From the NCBI GenBank assembly GCA_934540955.1, contig CAKTCY010000039.1, positions 1 to 20,797 of the forward strand: DNA of 20,797 nt, read 5' to 3'. This document shows, piece by piece, positions 1 to 7,260 of the stretch (the stretch's first letter is position 1; the number at the start of each line of letters is the position of its first letter). The notes beneath the pieces are model-generated. The model ran no database searches. It was not told the DNA's origin and saw nothing but the letters and a program-made list of their open reading frames with translations. The stretch is from an uncultured Faecalibacterium sp. (lineage in GTDB: Bacteria > Bacillota > Clostridia > Oscillospirales > Ruminococcaceae). Position numbers and translations under genes: made by a program.

Positions 1-330
1 GCGCCGACTGGCGCAGCGCTAGCTTTTTTGTGCTTCGACTTCTTCTTTAGGATTGTCAAGGGCGAGCAGCCCTTGGCGACGGGTTGCGGCTCCCAGCATC
101 CGCTTCGTGCCTTGGGCGGCACTCGCGTCTTGCTGGCCGCTGCCCCAACAACTGCTCCCTGTTTCCGCCGCTGGCGGCGGTCGCAGTCGTTGCATTGCGG
201 GGTGGGTGGAGTCCAGAGGTAGGGAGGGGGGAGTCGGAACACCCCTCCCTGCCTCTGGCCCAGCGGAGCGTCCCTGCACGCTGACGGCAGGCAAAAACTT
301 TCCAATCAAACAGCAAAGTTTTCCGCCATG
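1..330. other. GC-rich intergenic stretch without a recognisable gene
   Basis: No convincing gene is seen here. Open frames exist on both strands, but they lack ribosome sites, have arginine/proline-rich translations typical of GC-rich noncoding DNA, and one runs straight through the neighbouring repeat. Small palindromes are present: GCGCC/GGCGC at 1-14, followed at 24-29 by a short T run, and CAAGGGC/GCCCTTG at 57-75. The first may be the tail of a terminator for a gene left of the window. A degenerate gene end on the minus strand (stop near position 19) cannot be excluded. Confidence 0.4.
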
Positions 331-331
331 C

Positions 332-358
332 AAAAAAGCTCCCCCTTTCGGGGGAGCT
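332..358 (-). terminator. Intrinsic terminator formed by repeat copy 1
   Basis: Read on the minus strand, the 9-bp GC stem of the repeat is followed directly by TTTTTTG, 31 bases after the lipoprotein stop codon. It is the only terminator-like structure downstream of that gene in the window. Confidence 0.6.
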
Positions 359-386
359 GGCGAACGAATGTGAGCCTGAGAGGGTT
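337..386 (+). repeat. Small palindromic intergenic repeat, copy 1
   Basis: The copy opens with a 9-bp hairpin, AGCTCCCCC (337-345) against GGGGGAGCT (350-358). A TGGC joint, a variable middle and the closing box GCCTGAGAGGGTTT follow. The same architecture recurs at 5567-5620 (inverted), 5650-5700 and 12979-13031. The family resembles small non-autonomous repeats common between genes of gut Clostridia; that link is from memory. On the minus strand the hairpin runs into six Ts (332-337), so this copy probably also terminates the lipoprotein gene at 389-931. Confidence 0.75.
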
Positions 387-388
387 TA

Positions 389-931
389 TTACCCAAACAG
401 CACCACGGCGTAGCTTACGCCTTCGCTTACCACATAGGCAACGCCCAGCTTGGTCTTGCCCTCTGCGGCCTTGATCATGGTGCCGGTCACTCTGTTGTCC
501 TTCGGCAGAACAAAGGTGATGGTATCATCCTTCGACGACCACTCGGCGGTTTCGATATCGAAGCCCGGAACAAAGTCATCCAGACCCAAGCTTCCCATGC
601 TCAACGCATCAAATGCGGAGGCGTATTTTTTTTCCTCCAGATATGCTCGCGCAACATTATTTGCATTGTCCTTCCGGCGAAGCTCGGTCTTATTCTTGTC
701 AGTAAAGCAGGACACCGAGGTGCTGGCGACCCAGTTTGCGATCATGTAGGCCTTATCGCTCAGTTCCTTACTGTAGGTCACGCCGAATTTATCGCACAGC
801 TCCTTTGCGCTTTCAGAGTTCGAGCTCTTGGTCCTCATCGGTGCGCCCACGCTGGCATCACAGGCGGTGAATACGGTCAATGCCATCAGACCGACCAGCA
901 GGCAGGCCAGCAGTTTTTTCCAGTTTTTCAT
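389..931 (-). CDS. Small predicted lipoprotein of unknown function
   Basis: The protein is 180 residues. The start chosen (ATG at 931) is preceded by AAAGGAGC and opens with a lipoprotein signal: MKNWKK, a hydrophobic segment at residues 7-22, then the lipobox-like FTAC with the probable lipidated Cys at 24. Phe at -3 is less usual than Leu. A longer open frame extends upstream, but it crosses a good promoter and has no ribosome site. The mature part is polar and alpha/beta-like, with alanine-rich helices around residues 55-105. Its end (LGVAYVVSEGVSYAVVLFG) recalls the last strands of bacterial CAP/SCP-like domains, but catalytic residues of that family were not identified, so no function is assigned. 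It has its own promoter and lies behind the rny terminator, so it is probably monocistronic and exported to the outer face of the membrane. Confidence 0.8.
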   Translation of the reverse strand: MKNWKKLLACLLVGLMALTVFTACDASVGAPMRTKSSNSESAKELCDKFGVTYSKELSDKAYMIANWVASTSVSCFTDKNKTELRRKDNANNVARAYLEEKKYASAFDALSMGSLGLDDFVPGFDIETAEWSSKDDTITFVLPKDNRVTGTMIKAAEGKTKLGVAYVVSEGVSYAVVLFG

Positions 932-969
932 AAAACGATGCTCCTTTCCGTTCCGGGGTCGTTGCGGGT

Positions 970-989
970 CTGCGTCCGCGCAGACGCAG
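970..989 (-). other. Hairpin in the 5' leader of the lipoprotein gene
   Basis: CTGCGTC (970-976) and GACGCAG (983-989) form a 7-bp stem between the predicted transcription start near 1005 and the ribosome site. No terminator or known riboswitch is recognised, so the role is unknown. Confidence 0.35.
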
Positions 990-1011
990 CTTTTTGCTTT
1001 CTTCTGCATCC

Positions 1012-1040
1012 ATGATACCCTTTTTTGGCGGGAAATGCAA
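1012..1040 (-). promoter_or_regulatory. Sigma-A type promoter for the lipoprotein gene
   Basis: On the minus strand TTGCAT (1035-1040) and TATCAT (1012-1017) are separated by 17 bases. The predicted start near 1005 gives a leader of about 75 nt. The promoter sits just downstream of the rny terminator. Confidence 0.6.
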
Positions 1041-1052
1041 TCGTTTTGGCGC

Positions 1053-1090
1053 AAAAAAACAGGCTGCCGTGCAAAAAACACGGCAGCCTG
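1053..1090 (-). terminator. Intrinsic terminator of rny
   Basis: CAGGCTGCCGTG and its perfect complement form a 12-bp stem (1060-1071 with 1079-1090) with a 7-nt loop. On the minus strand it is followed by seven Ts (1053-1059), a few bases after the rny stop codon. Confidence 0.9.
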
Positions 1091-1101
1091 CGGAAAAGGC
1101 T

Positions 1102-2673
1102 TTATTTTGCGTACTCCACAGCGCGGCTCTCGCGGATGACGTTGACCTTGATCTGGCCGGGGTAATCCAGCGTATCCTCGATCTTTTTGGCAATGGAGCG
1201 TGCCAGCAGGATGACCTGATCGTCGCTGATGACGTCGGGCTTGACCAGAATGCGCACCTCGCGGCCTGCCTGCACGGCAAAGGCCTGCTCCACGCCCTCG
1301 AAGCTGGAGGAGATCTCCTCCAGATTTTCCAGACGCTTGACGTAGCTTTCCACGTTCTCGCGGCGGGCACCCGGGCGGGCGGCGCTGATGGCGTCGGCAG
1401 CCTGAATGATGAAGGCCAGCGGGGTCTTGGGCTCCACGTCGCCGTGGTGTGCCTCAATGGCGTGGATGATCTGGGTGTTCTCCTTGTACTTGCGGCAGAT
1501 GTCCACGCCGATCTGGACGTGGCTGCCCTCGATCTCGTGATCCAGTGCCTTGCCGATATCATGCAGCAGACCGGCGCGGCGTGCCATGGTGACGTTCACG
1601 CCCATCTCGCCTGCCAGCAGACCGGCCACCCAAGCCACTTCCATGCTGTGGGTCAGGGCGTTCTGGCCAAAGCTGGTGCGGTACTTCAGTCGGCCGATCA
1701 GCTTGATCAGGTCGGGGTGCAGGCCGTGGATGCCCAGCTCCATCACCGCGCGCTCGCCCTCGCGCTTCATCTGCAGCTCCAGATCGTGGCGGCACTTCTC
1801 CACCGTCTCCTCGATGCGGGCGGGGTGGATGCGGCCATCGCCGATCAGGCGCTCCAGCGTCATGCGGGCCACCTCGCGGCGGGTCTGGTCGAAGGAGGAC
1901 AGGGTAATGGCCTCCGGGGTATCGTCGATGATCAGATCTACGCCGGTAGCGGTCTCCAGTGCGCGGATGTTGCGGCCCTCGCGGCCGATGATGCGGCCCT
2001 TCATCTCATCGCTGGGCAGCGGCACCACGCTGACGGTGGTCTCGCTGCAATGGTCGGCAGCGCAGCGGCTGACGGCCTGTCCGATGAGGTTGCGGGCGAT
2101 GTTATCGCAGTTTTCCTTCAGGTCGGTCTCGTAGGCGGCAACGCGCACGGCCTTTTCGTGGGTCAGCTCCTCGTCCACCTTGTGCAGCAGCACCTCGCGG
2201 GCGTCCTCCTGACTCAGGCCGGCCAGCGTTTCCAGACGCTCCATCTCCTTGGCACGCAGGGCGTCGATCTCTGCCAGACGCTCCTCGGCCTCGGCGGCGC
2301 GCTTTTTCAGCTCCTCTTCCTTCTTTTCCAGAGCCTCGGTCTTGCGGTCCAGCGCCGTCTCCTTCTGGTCGATGCGGTTCTCCTGACGGCTGATCTCCGC
2401 ACGGCGCTGCTTGATCTCCTTGTCGGCCTCTGCCTTCTGGGCATCGACCTCGGCTTTCAGACGGAAAGCCTCGTCCTTTGCTTCCAGAACCGCTTCCTTG
2501 CGCTTCTGGTCGGCGGTCTTGATCGCCTCGTTCACCAGCCGGGTAGCCTCGGCCTCGGCGCTGCCGATCTGAGCCTCGGCGGTCTTTTTACGGTTGTTGT
2601 AACCAATAAAATAGCCCGCAGCCACGCCGACAGCAGCAACGATCAAGACCACGATCACTCCGATCGCGATCAT
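1102..2673 (-). CDS. rny: Ribonuclease Y
   Basis: Membrane-anchored endoribonuclease that starts mRNA decay in many Gram-positive bacteria. The protein is 523 residues, close to the roughly 520 usual for the family. Order of parts: one N-terminal membrane helix (about residues 2-24); a long charged coiled coil (about 30-200); a KH domain with [11 protein letters not shown] at 226-236; and an HD domain with H342 and the H371-D372 pair in LLHDIGK. The end, [16 protein letters not shown], is typical. A methionine eight codons upstream is in frame, but AAAGGAGA lies between it and the ATG at 2673, at proper distance only from the latter. It is transcribed alone from a consensus promoter about 270 bases upstream and ends in a strong terminator. 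Confidence 0.97.
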   Translation of the reverse strand: MIAIGVIVVLIVAAVGVAAGYFIGYNNRKKTAEAQIGSAEAEATRLVNEAIKTADQKRKEAVLEAKDEAFRLKAEVDAQKAEADKEIKQRRAEISRQENRIDQKETALDRKTEALEKKEEELKKRAAEAEERLAEIDALRAKEMERLETLAGLSQEDAREVLLHKVDEELTHEKAVRVAAYETDLKENCDNIARNLIGQAVSRCAADHCSETTVSVVPLPSDEMKGRIIGREGRNIRALETATGVDLIIDDTPEAITLSSFDQTRREVARMTLERLIGDGRIHPARIEETVEKCRHDLELQMKREGERAVMELGIHGLHPDLIKLIGRLKYRTSFGQNALTHSMEVAWVAGLLAGEMGVNVTMARRAGLLHDIGKALDHEIEGSHVQIGVDICRKYKENTQIIHAIEAHHGDVEPKTPLAFIIQAADAISAARPGARRENVESYVKRLENLEEISSSFEGVEQAFAVQAGREVRILVKPDVISDDQVILLARSIAKKIEDTLDYPGQIKVNVIRESRAVEYAK

Positions 2674-2937
2674 TGCGTTCACTCTCCTTTGTTTCAATTC
2701 AATGCAAAATTAAAAGCAGGAGACGCTGCGCAGCAGGACACGGGCAATGATATAGAAAGAGCTTTCAATCCAAAAAGTGACACCAAAACCATACGCACCA
2801 CCCAAAACCGGCGGTGCGGGCAAAAGCATACGGCTTTTCTCTCTACGGTTCCATTTTATATCAAACAGGCACGCTTTGCCTGAAACGGGTACAGGGTCAC
2901 ACAGAAGCCTGCGTACAGCGTCTTTGATTCCATACTA
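2674..2937 (-). other. Long 5' leader of rny
   Basis: About 264 nt separate the predicted transcription start from the rny start codon. The leader holds an 8-bp hairpin (2795-2802 with 2810-2817), a small CAGGC/GCCTG hairpin near 2865-2881, and two short open frames without ribosome sites (25 and 39 codons, the first starting at 2933 close to the RNA 5' end). No known riboswitch is recognised and no terminator is present. An RNase Y leader could be a site of autoregulation, but nothing in the sequence proves it. Confidence 0.4.
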
Positions 2938-2943
2938 CTAAAT

Positions 2944-2972
2944 ATAGTACGAAACATTTGCCCGCTTGTCAA
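2944..2972 (-). promoter_or_regulatory. Strong sigma-A promoter for rny
   Basis: On the minus strand, TTGACA (2967-2972) and TACTAT (2944-2949) lie 17 bases apart. The -35 box is perfect and the local sequence is AT-rich. It is the only good promoter in the gap between rny and the next gene. Confidence 0.8.
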
Positions 2973-3012
2973 GAGGAAAACCCTGCCCGCAGAACATTTT
3001 TGTGCAGAAAAA

Positions 3013-3050
3013 CAAAAAAGCCCAGCCCGGGCAGTGCCGCCCGGGCCGGG
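3013..3050 (-). terminator. Intrinsic terminator of the Tat-type lipoprotein gene
   Basis: A 12-bp stem with one G-U pair (3021-3032 with 3039-3050) and a 6-nt loop is followed on the minus strand by TTTTTTGTTTTT. It lies ten bases after the stop codon at 3060. Confidence 0.9.
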
Positions 3051-3059
3051 TCGTGATTT

Positions 3060-3590
3060 TTACAGTGGGTTGGTAGTTGCTGTGCTTTCCAGCGGAATCT
3101 TCCAGAGGATGCTCTTTCCCGGGGCGAGCTGATACTTCACCTCGACCCGGTCACTCGTGGTAAAGACAAGCTCCCATAATTCGATTCCGGTTGCATTCTT
3201 TACTGTGCTCGAAGATATGCGGCCCCAGCAGGAACCGTTCTCTTTATTAATAGAAAGGTCATCAACTTTTTGGTTCTGAATATAGTATCCGTTCTTATCA
3301 GCGCTATAGAACGATACGCTGAACTTATCCTCATCAAAGGTCGGTGCAGTCACGCCCTCTTCGGGCTCTGCTTTCAGGCTAAAGTTTATACCTGTGATCA
3401 CGTCGACCGATATCGTATATTTCACGCCATCGATCGTTTTGATCTTTTCGGTCACCACGATATCGCCGTTCCCGCCCGCCGGTACCCGGCAGGCGCTCAG
3501 TGCACCGGCGCAGGCCATGACCGCTGCGGCAAACGCACCGGTTTTCAGGAAGGTTCTGCGGGAGAGCTTACGGGGGGTATGCTTCATCAT
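3060..3590 (-). CDS. Lipoprotein with a twin-arginine (Tat-like) signal, unknown function
   Basis: The protein is 176 residues from the first of two tandem ATGs behind GGAGG; the second, at 3587, is equally possible. The N-terminus carries SRRTFLK at about residues 10-16, a close match to the Tat consensus S/T-R-R-x-F-L-K. A hydrophobic alanine-rich stretch and a lipobox LSAC with Cys at about 34 follow, so the product may be exported folded and then lipidated. The mature domain is about 140 residues, beta-strand-rich, with the pattern KTIDGVKYTISVDV and a late LAPGKSILWKIPLES. I recognise no family. No tat genes lie in the window, so Tat dependence is inferred from the motif only. The gene has its own terminator and a possible promoter, so it is probably transcribed alone. 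Confidence 0.8.
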   Translation of the reverse strand: MMKHTPRKLSRRTFLKTGAFAAAVMACAGALSACRVPAGGNGDIVVTEKIKTIDGVKYTISVDVITGINFSLKAEPEEGVTAPTFDEDKFSVSFYSADKNGYYIQNQKVDDLSINKENGSCWGRISSSTVKNATGIELWELVFTTSDRVEVKYQLAPGKSILWKIPLESTATTNPL

Positions 3591-3652
3591 CAATTCCTCC
3601 TTCGTGCGCCATAAAAGCGCCGTTTCCACAGGAAAATGTCTTTCGTGATTTA

Positions 3653-3681
3653 AAAATAACAGAAACCGGCATGAAATTCAA
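3653..3681 (-). promoter_or_regulatory. Possible promoter of the Tat-type lipoprotein gene
   Basis: TTGAAT (3676-3681) and TATTTT (3653-3658) on the minus strand have a 17-base spacer. The boxes overlap the terminator hairpin of the preceding gene, so the match could be fortuitous. Confidence 0.4.
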
Positions 3682-3701
3682 GCCTTCCATGCCGGTTTCT
3701 C
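3653..3701 (-). terminator. Intrinsic terminator of the LysR-phosphatase gene
   Basis: A perfect 13-bp stem (3661-3673 with 3688-3700) with a 14-nt loop is followed on the minus strand by GTTATTTTT. It is about 20 bases after the stop codon of the 3722-5479 gene. Confidence 0.7.
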
Positions 3702-3721
3702 ACGATATACAATAAAAAGTA

Positions 3722-5479
3722 TTACTCCAGATACATCCTGCGCAGCCGCATCAGGCGGGCGGGGGTCAGGCCGTATTCGGCCTCCAGATAGCTCTCGGCG
3801 CTGCCGTAGTCCTGCCGGATGGTGCGCAGCACAAAGGGCGCAGTCTCCGGGTCTACCCCGGCAGAGGTCTGCCAGCGCATCCGCTGCGCCGGGTCGGCGG
3901 CGATCTCCGCCGCATGGTCCGCCATGGCCTTTTCGATCTCGGCGGCGCGGCAGAGGTTGGTGCGGGCATAATCTGCGCAGATGGTCTCGTCCGAGGCACC
4001 CAGCGCCAGTAAGATCAGCATGGCGGCTACGCCGGTGCGGTCCTTGCCCGAGGTGCAGTGGAACAGGATGGGCGTCTCGCCGGCCTCCAGCGCCCGGAAC
4101 AGCTCTTTAAAGGCCTTGTTGCCGGTGAGCATCTGCCGGTACATCAGCTGGGAGAGGTTCGTCCCGGCGGGGACGCTCTGCACCAGCCGCTGGATGTCGT
4201 TGGGAGAAAAATCGATCTCCTGCCCGGCGGCATCCCGCAGGCCGCAGATCTGCACCAGCCGTGCGCCGTCCGGCACATAGTCCGGCAGCTTGGCGGCTTC
4301 TGCGCCGCTGCGCAGGTCAAGGATGAGCCGCAGCCCCAGCCCGTCCAGCCGGGCGCGGTCGGCCTCGGCGGTCAGCAGCCCGGTGGGGAAGCCCCGGTAG
4401 ATCTGTCCCCACTTTACGGTCTTGCCCTCGTCGGCGCGGTAGCCGCCCAGCTCCCGGAAGTTGTTGCCGCCCGCAAAGGGCAGCTGGGTGCCCGGGGCGG
4501 GATGCACCGGGGCAGCCTTTGCGGCGGCGCTGGAAAGCACCGGCGCGGTGTAGAAGGGCTTTGCCGGGCGTCCCCGGCGGGGCGGCAGGCTGGCGGTGCT
4601 GCCCAGAACCTCCAGCAGGTAGCTGCGCAGCAGGTCGATGTAGGCAGAACTGGTGTCCCGCCGCTGCACCAGCGAGACGCACAGCGGGGGCATATCCTCC
4701 AGCAACACGTCCCGCACCCGGTCCAGTTCCCGGCGCGCGCCGGGCTCGTAGCGGGTCAGGCAGGTGCACAGTTGCTCCTGCACCAGATAGTAGGCCTGAT
4801 AAAAGCTGGGGCCGATCTCGGCGTTGGGCGCAAAACCCGCCCGGGCACAGGCCGCCCACAGCGGGCTGAACAGATCCTGCCGCAGGCTGGGCAGCAGCAC
4901 CCGCTGCCCGCGCAGCTCTGCCAGCGGGATGCGCTCCTTTTCCCAGAAGGGGTGTCCCCGGGGCACCAGCAGGCAGGCGGGGTCTGCCCGCAGGGTGGTG
5001 CGCGCCAGCACCGGCGCGGCGCAGCCAAGGTCGATGACAAGGCCTGCGTCCAGCTCGCCCTGCTCTACCCCGTCGGCTACGGCGTCGTTGCCCAGCAGCC
5101 GGAACCGCATCTCCACATGGGGGTACTGCTGCCGGAACTTGTCCAGCTGGGTCTCCAGCCCGGGCAGATAGTCCGGTACCAGCGCCACGCTGATGCCGAT
5201 GCGCACCGGCTGGGCAGACTGGATCTCCGCCCGCAGCGCGGCCTGCATCTGCTGGAACTGCTCCACCACCGGGGCGGCGTGGCGCTGCAGGCTCATGCCA
5301 CGGTCGGTGAGCGCCAGCTTGTGGTGGGCGCTGATAAACAGCGGCCCGCACATTTCGGCCTCCAGCGCAGAGATGCTCTGGCGCAGCGCCTGCCGCGACA
5401 GGAACAGCCGCTGTGCGGCGCGGGTATAATTCATTTCTTCGCACAGGGTCAAAAAGTAGTGCAGCTGGCGGATATCCAT
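3722..5479 (-). CDS. LysR-type regulator fused to a protein-tyrosine-phosphatase-like domain
   Basis: The protein is 585 residues, about twice a normal LysR regulator. Residues 1-62 form the LysR winged helix-turn-helix (MDIRQLHYFLTLCEEMNYTRAAQRLFLSRQ...). Residues about 92-293 resemble the two-lobed LysR effector-binding domain, followed by a proline/alanine-rich linker at about 294-332. Residues about 333-585 look like a tyrosine/serine phosphatase of the Y_phosphatase3 kind. They include NFRELGGY at 340-347, DLRS at 388-391 and the P-loop HCTSGKDRTG at 474-483, which keeps the C-x5-R catalytic pair (C475, R481). The start at 5479 follows GGAGG by five bases and begins exactly where LysR proteins begin. 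The reading frame is uninterrupted through the junction, so this is one gene as sequenced. It is monocistronic between its own promoter and terminator. The inducer, the target genes and the phosphatase substrate (protein, lipid or small molecule) are unknown. Confidence 0.9.
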   Translation of the reverse strand: MDIRQLHYFLTLCEEMNYTRAAQRLFLSRQALRQSISALEAEMCGPLFISAHHKLALTDRGMSLQRHAAPVVEQFQQMQAALRAEIQSAQPVRIGISVALVPDYLPGLETQLDKFRQQYPHVEMRFRLLGNDAVADGVEQGELDAGLVIDLGCAAPVLARTTLRADPACLLVPRGHPFWEKERIPLAELRGQRVLLPSLRQDLFSPLWAACARAGFAPNAEIGPSFYQAYYLVQEQLCTCLTRYEPGARRELDRVRDVLLEDMPPLCVSLVQRRDTSSAYIDLLRSYLLEVLGSTASLPPRRGRPAKPFYTAPVLSSAAAKAAPVHPAPGTQLPFAGGNNFRELGGYRADEGKTVKWGQIYRGFPTGLLTAEADRARLDGLGLRLILDLRSGAEAAKLPDYVPDGARLVQICGLRDAAGQEIDFSPNDIQRLVQSVPAGTNLSQLMYRQMLTGNKAFKELFRALEAGETPILFHCTSGKDRTGVAAMLILLALGASDETICADYARTNLCRAAEIEKAMADHAAEIAADPAQRMRWQTSAGVDPETAPFVLRTIRQDYGSAESYLEAEYGLTPARLMRLRRMYLE

Positions 5480-5514
5480 GGTCTCCTCCCGGGCAGTGTG
5501 TTTGTTCTTGAAAA

Positions 5515-5543
5515 AGAATACCGCTTTTTCGGCGGAATGTAAA
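5515..5543 (-). promoter_or_regulatory. Promoter of the LysR-phosphatase gene
   Basis: On the minus strand TTTACA (5538-5543) and TATTCT (5515-5520) are 17 bases apart, giving a leader of about 30 nt before the GGAGG site. The two repeat copies lie immediately upstream of the -35 box. Confidence 0.6.
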
Positions 5544-5566
5544 GAGAGGGGCAGCAAAAAGGGTTC

Positions 5567-5620
5567 AACCCTCTCAGTCTGCTCCCGCTGGTCGCAGCCA
5601 GCTCCCCCGAAGGGGGAGCT
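5567..5620 (-). repeat. Small palindromic intergenic repeat, copy 2 (inverted)
   Basis: Same family as 337-386, read on the minus strand: hairpin AGCTCCCCC/GGGGGAGCT (5600-5620), then GGCTGCGACCAGCGGGAGCA in the middle, then CTGAGAGGGTT. It faces copy 3 hairpin-to-hairpin with a 29-base gap, so the two form a larger inverted repeat. Confidence 0.8.
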
Positions 5621-5649
5621 TTTTGCAATCTGCCGGTCAGCACAAATAA

Positions 5650-5700
5650 AGCTCCCCCTTTCGGGGGAGCTGGCATCGCGTAGCGATGACTGAGAGGGTT
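5650..5700 (+). repeat. Small palindromic intergenic repeat, copy 3
   Basis: Hairpin AGCTCCCCC (5650-5658) with GGGGGAGCT (5663-5671), then TGGC, an inner palindrome CATCGC-GTA-GCGATG (5674-5688), then ACTGAGAGGGTT. The inner palindrome differs from the other copies in sequence while a stem is retained. Confidence 0.8.
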
Positions 5701-5710
5701 CTTCCCCCGC

Positions 5711-5747
5711 AAAAAGGAACACCGGAACGCCCGCAGGTGTTCCGGTG
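5711..5747 (-). terminator. Intrinsic terminator of nagB
   Basis: A 9-bp stem CACCGGAAC/GTTCCGGTG (5720-5728 with 5739-5747) with a 10-nt loop is followed on the minus strand by a T-rich tract. It is 22 bases beyond the nagB stop codon. Confidence 0.8.
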
Positions 5748-5769
5748 CCCCGAGATTTAATAAAAACGC

Positions 5770-6498
5770 TTAGATCAGGCTCAGCGCCTCTTCATCGCCC
5801 ACCAGAATGAAGTCCGGGTGCAGCTGCAGGATGCTTGCGGGCACCTCGGGGGTGACGGGGCCGAAGAAGGCCTTCTTGACGATCTCGGCCTTGCCTGCGC
5901 CGTTGACCACCATCAGCACCTTGCGTGCCTGCATGATGGTGCGGATGCCCATGGTGTAGGCCTGCTTGGGCACCAGATCCACGTTGCCGTCAAAGAAGCG
6001 CTTGTTGGCCTCGATGGTCTCCTGGGTCAGGTCCACGCAGTGGGTGCCCAGATCAAAGGCATCGTGGGGCTCGTTGAAGCCGATGTGGCCGTCATGGCCG
6101 ATGCCCAGCAGCTGCAGATCCACGCCGCCCACGCTGCGGATGACCTCATCGTAGCGCTTGCACTCGGCCTCGGCATCCAGATTGGTGCCGTCCGGCAGGT
6201 TGATGTGGGCGGGGTCGATGTTCACATGGTCGAACAGGTTGCGGTGCATAAAGCTCCAGTAGCTTTCCGGGTGATCCTTGGGCAGGCCGCGGTACTCGTC
6301 CAGATTGACGGAGGTGACCTCAGAAAAATCCAGATCTCCCTCGTTGTAGCGCTCCACCAGCTTCTCATAGGTGCCAACGGGGGTGCCGCCGGTAGCCAGA
6401 CCCAGCACACAGTCCGGCTTCATGATGACCTGCGCAGAAATGATGTTTGCCGCCTTGCGGGACATATCAGCGTAGTCCTTTGTACGAATGATCTTCAC
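5770..6498 (-). CDS. nagB: Glucosamine-6-phosphate deaminase
   Basis: Cytoplasmic enzyme converting glucosamine-6-phosphate to fructose-6-phosphate and ammonia, the last step of amino-sugar catabolism. The protein is 242 residues, like the Bacillus enzyme. Visible signatures are LGLATGGTP at 32-40, LDEYRG with D67, and GIGHDGHIGFNEP at 132-144 with D136, H138 and E143, matching the catalytic Asp/His/Glu of the E. coli enzyme. I chose the GTG at 6498, which has AGAGG nine bases upstream and starts the protein at MKIIRTKDY. An ATG eight codons earlier (6522) has only a weak site. No nagA or sugar transporter adjoins it, so the gene stands alone here. No strong promoter was found. A weak TTGTGG/GATAAA pair with an 18-base spacer lies about 75-105 bases upstream. 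Confidence 0.95.
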   Translation of the reverse strand: MKIIRTKDYADMSRKAANIISAQVIMKPDCVLGLATGGTPVGTYEKLVERYNEGDLDFSEVTSVNLDEYRGLPKDHPESYWSFMHRNLFDHVNIDPAHINLPDGTNLDAEAECKRYDEVIRSVGGVDLQLLGIGHDGHIGFNEPHDAFDLGTHCVDLTQETIEANKRFFDGNVDLVPKQAYTMGIRTIMQARKVLMVVNGAGKAEIVKKAFFGPVTPEVPASILQLHPDFILVGDEEALSLI

Positions 6499-6700
6499 GA
6501 TAAACGACCTCTCATTCTTCATTTACTCTTTGTGGGCGGTGCACAGCGGCACACGCCCGCATCTGGTTCAAGTTTATCACATTTGCCGACGGAAAGCCAC
6601 AAAACGGCACAATTTTTCCGGTTTTCCGTTTCTTTTGGAAAAAGTGCCTTAAAATCCGGGCGCAGTACCGTTTTTTTGCACAAAGGCTGCGCGCAGGGGG

Positions 6701-7237
6701 TCAGTCCGCAAAGCCGGCCTTCTGCAGGGCGGTGAGCAGCAGCGGAATGAGCACCAGCTGCGCCACGATGCCCGGCACGGCGGTGAACAGCGCCCCGGAC
6801 AAAAAGGCGCTGAAGGGGAAGCTGCCGCCGGTCAGCCCGGCCAGCACAAAGCGCACGAGGCCCCACACGATGCGCCCGGACACCATGGCGGTCAGCAGCA
6901 CGGCGTAGAGTGCGGGCAGGCTGTGCTTTACCCTGCGCCACACCAGCCCGGACACCAGCCCATAGGTGGCCAGCTCAAAGGCCATGGAGATGGCAACCGG
7001 GAACATGGGCGGCATCCCGAACAGCACCGAGCGCAGCAGCGGGGCGGCAAAGCCCACAGCCAGCCCCCACGGGCCGCCCAGCACAAAGCCGCACAGCAGC
7101 ACCGGGAAGTGCATCGGGCAGAGCATATTGCCCACCTTGGGCACCTGACCGGTGAGCAGGGGCAGCACAAAGGCCAGCGCTAAAAACAGGGCGGCCAGCA
7201 CCAGCTGCCGCACGGAGGGAGTGTTTTTGGTTTTCAT
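6701..7237 (-). CDS. ECF transporter substrate-binding (S) subunit, substrate unknown
   Basis: Integral membrane protein of 178 residues with about five or six hydrophobic helices, the size of vitamin-uptake S components. These work with a shared energizing module (EcfT and two ATPases) not present in this window. The pattern LCPMHFPVLLCGFVLGGPWGLAVG, followed by PLLRSVLFGMPPMFPVAISMAFELATYG, is characteristic of an ECF-type family in Clostridia. The ligand cannot be read from sequence; folate, pantothenate, queuosine precursor or other vitamins are all possible. The ATG at 7237 follows AGGAGG at good spacing. A longer in-frame extension upstream crosses the leader terminator and is not real. 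It is transcribed alone from a strong promoter behind a structured leader with an intrinsic terminator, which points to feedback control by the transported compound. Confidence 0.85.
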   Translation of the reverse strand: MKTKNTPSVRQLVLAALFLALAFVLPLLTGQVPKVGNMLCPMHFPVLLCGFVLGGPWGLAVGFAAPLLRSVLFGMPPMFPVAISMAFELATYGLVSGLVWRRVKHSLPALYAVLLTAMVSGRIVWGLVRFVLAGLTGGSFPFSAFLSGALFTAVPGIVAQLVLIPLLLTALQKAGFAD

Positions 7238-7260
7238 AAGGGCTCCTCCTTTTTTCAGGC

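Noticed and set aside
19..396. 125-codon minus-strand frame at the left edge
   Set aside because: It begins inside the repeat (PAPPKGG is the translated hairpin), has no ribosome site and matches no family. A short degenerate gene end near position 19 is still possible.
994..2883. 629-codon open frame on the plus strand opposite rny
   Set aside because: It is the mirror of the RNase Y coding strand in GC-rich DNA. The translation is leucine/glutamine/histidine-rich with no domain and no ribosome site, and rny is certain.
4058..5542. 494-codon plus-strand frame opposite the LysR-phosphatase gene
   Set aside because: Antisense shadow. The composition is arbitrary, while the minus-strand protein has clear LysR and phosphatase motifs.
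5567..5700. CRISPR-like array
   Set aside because: There are only two copies, in opposite orientation, with an internal hairpin and no unique spacers of constant length; these are dispersed palindromic repeats.
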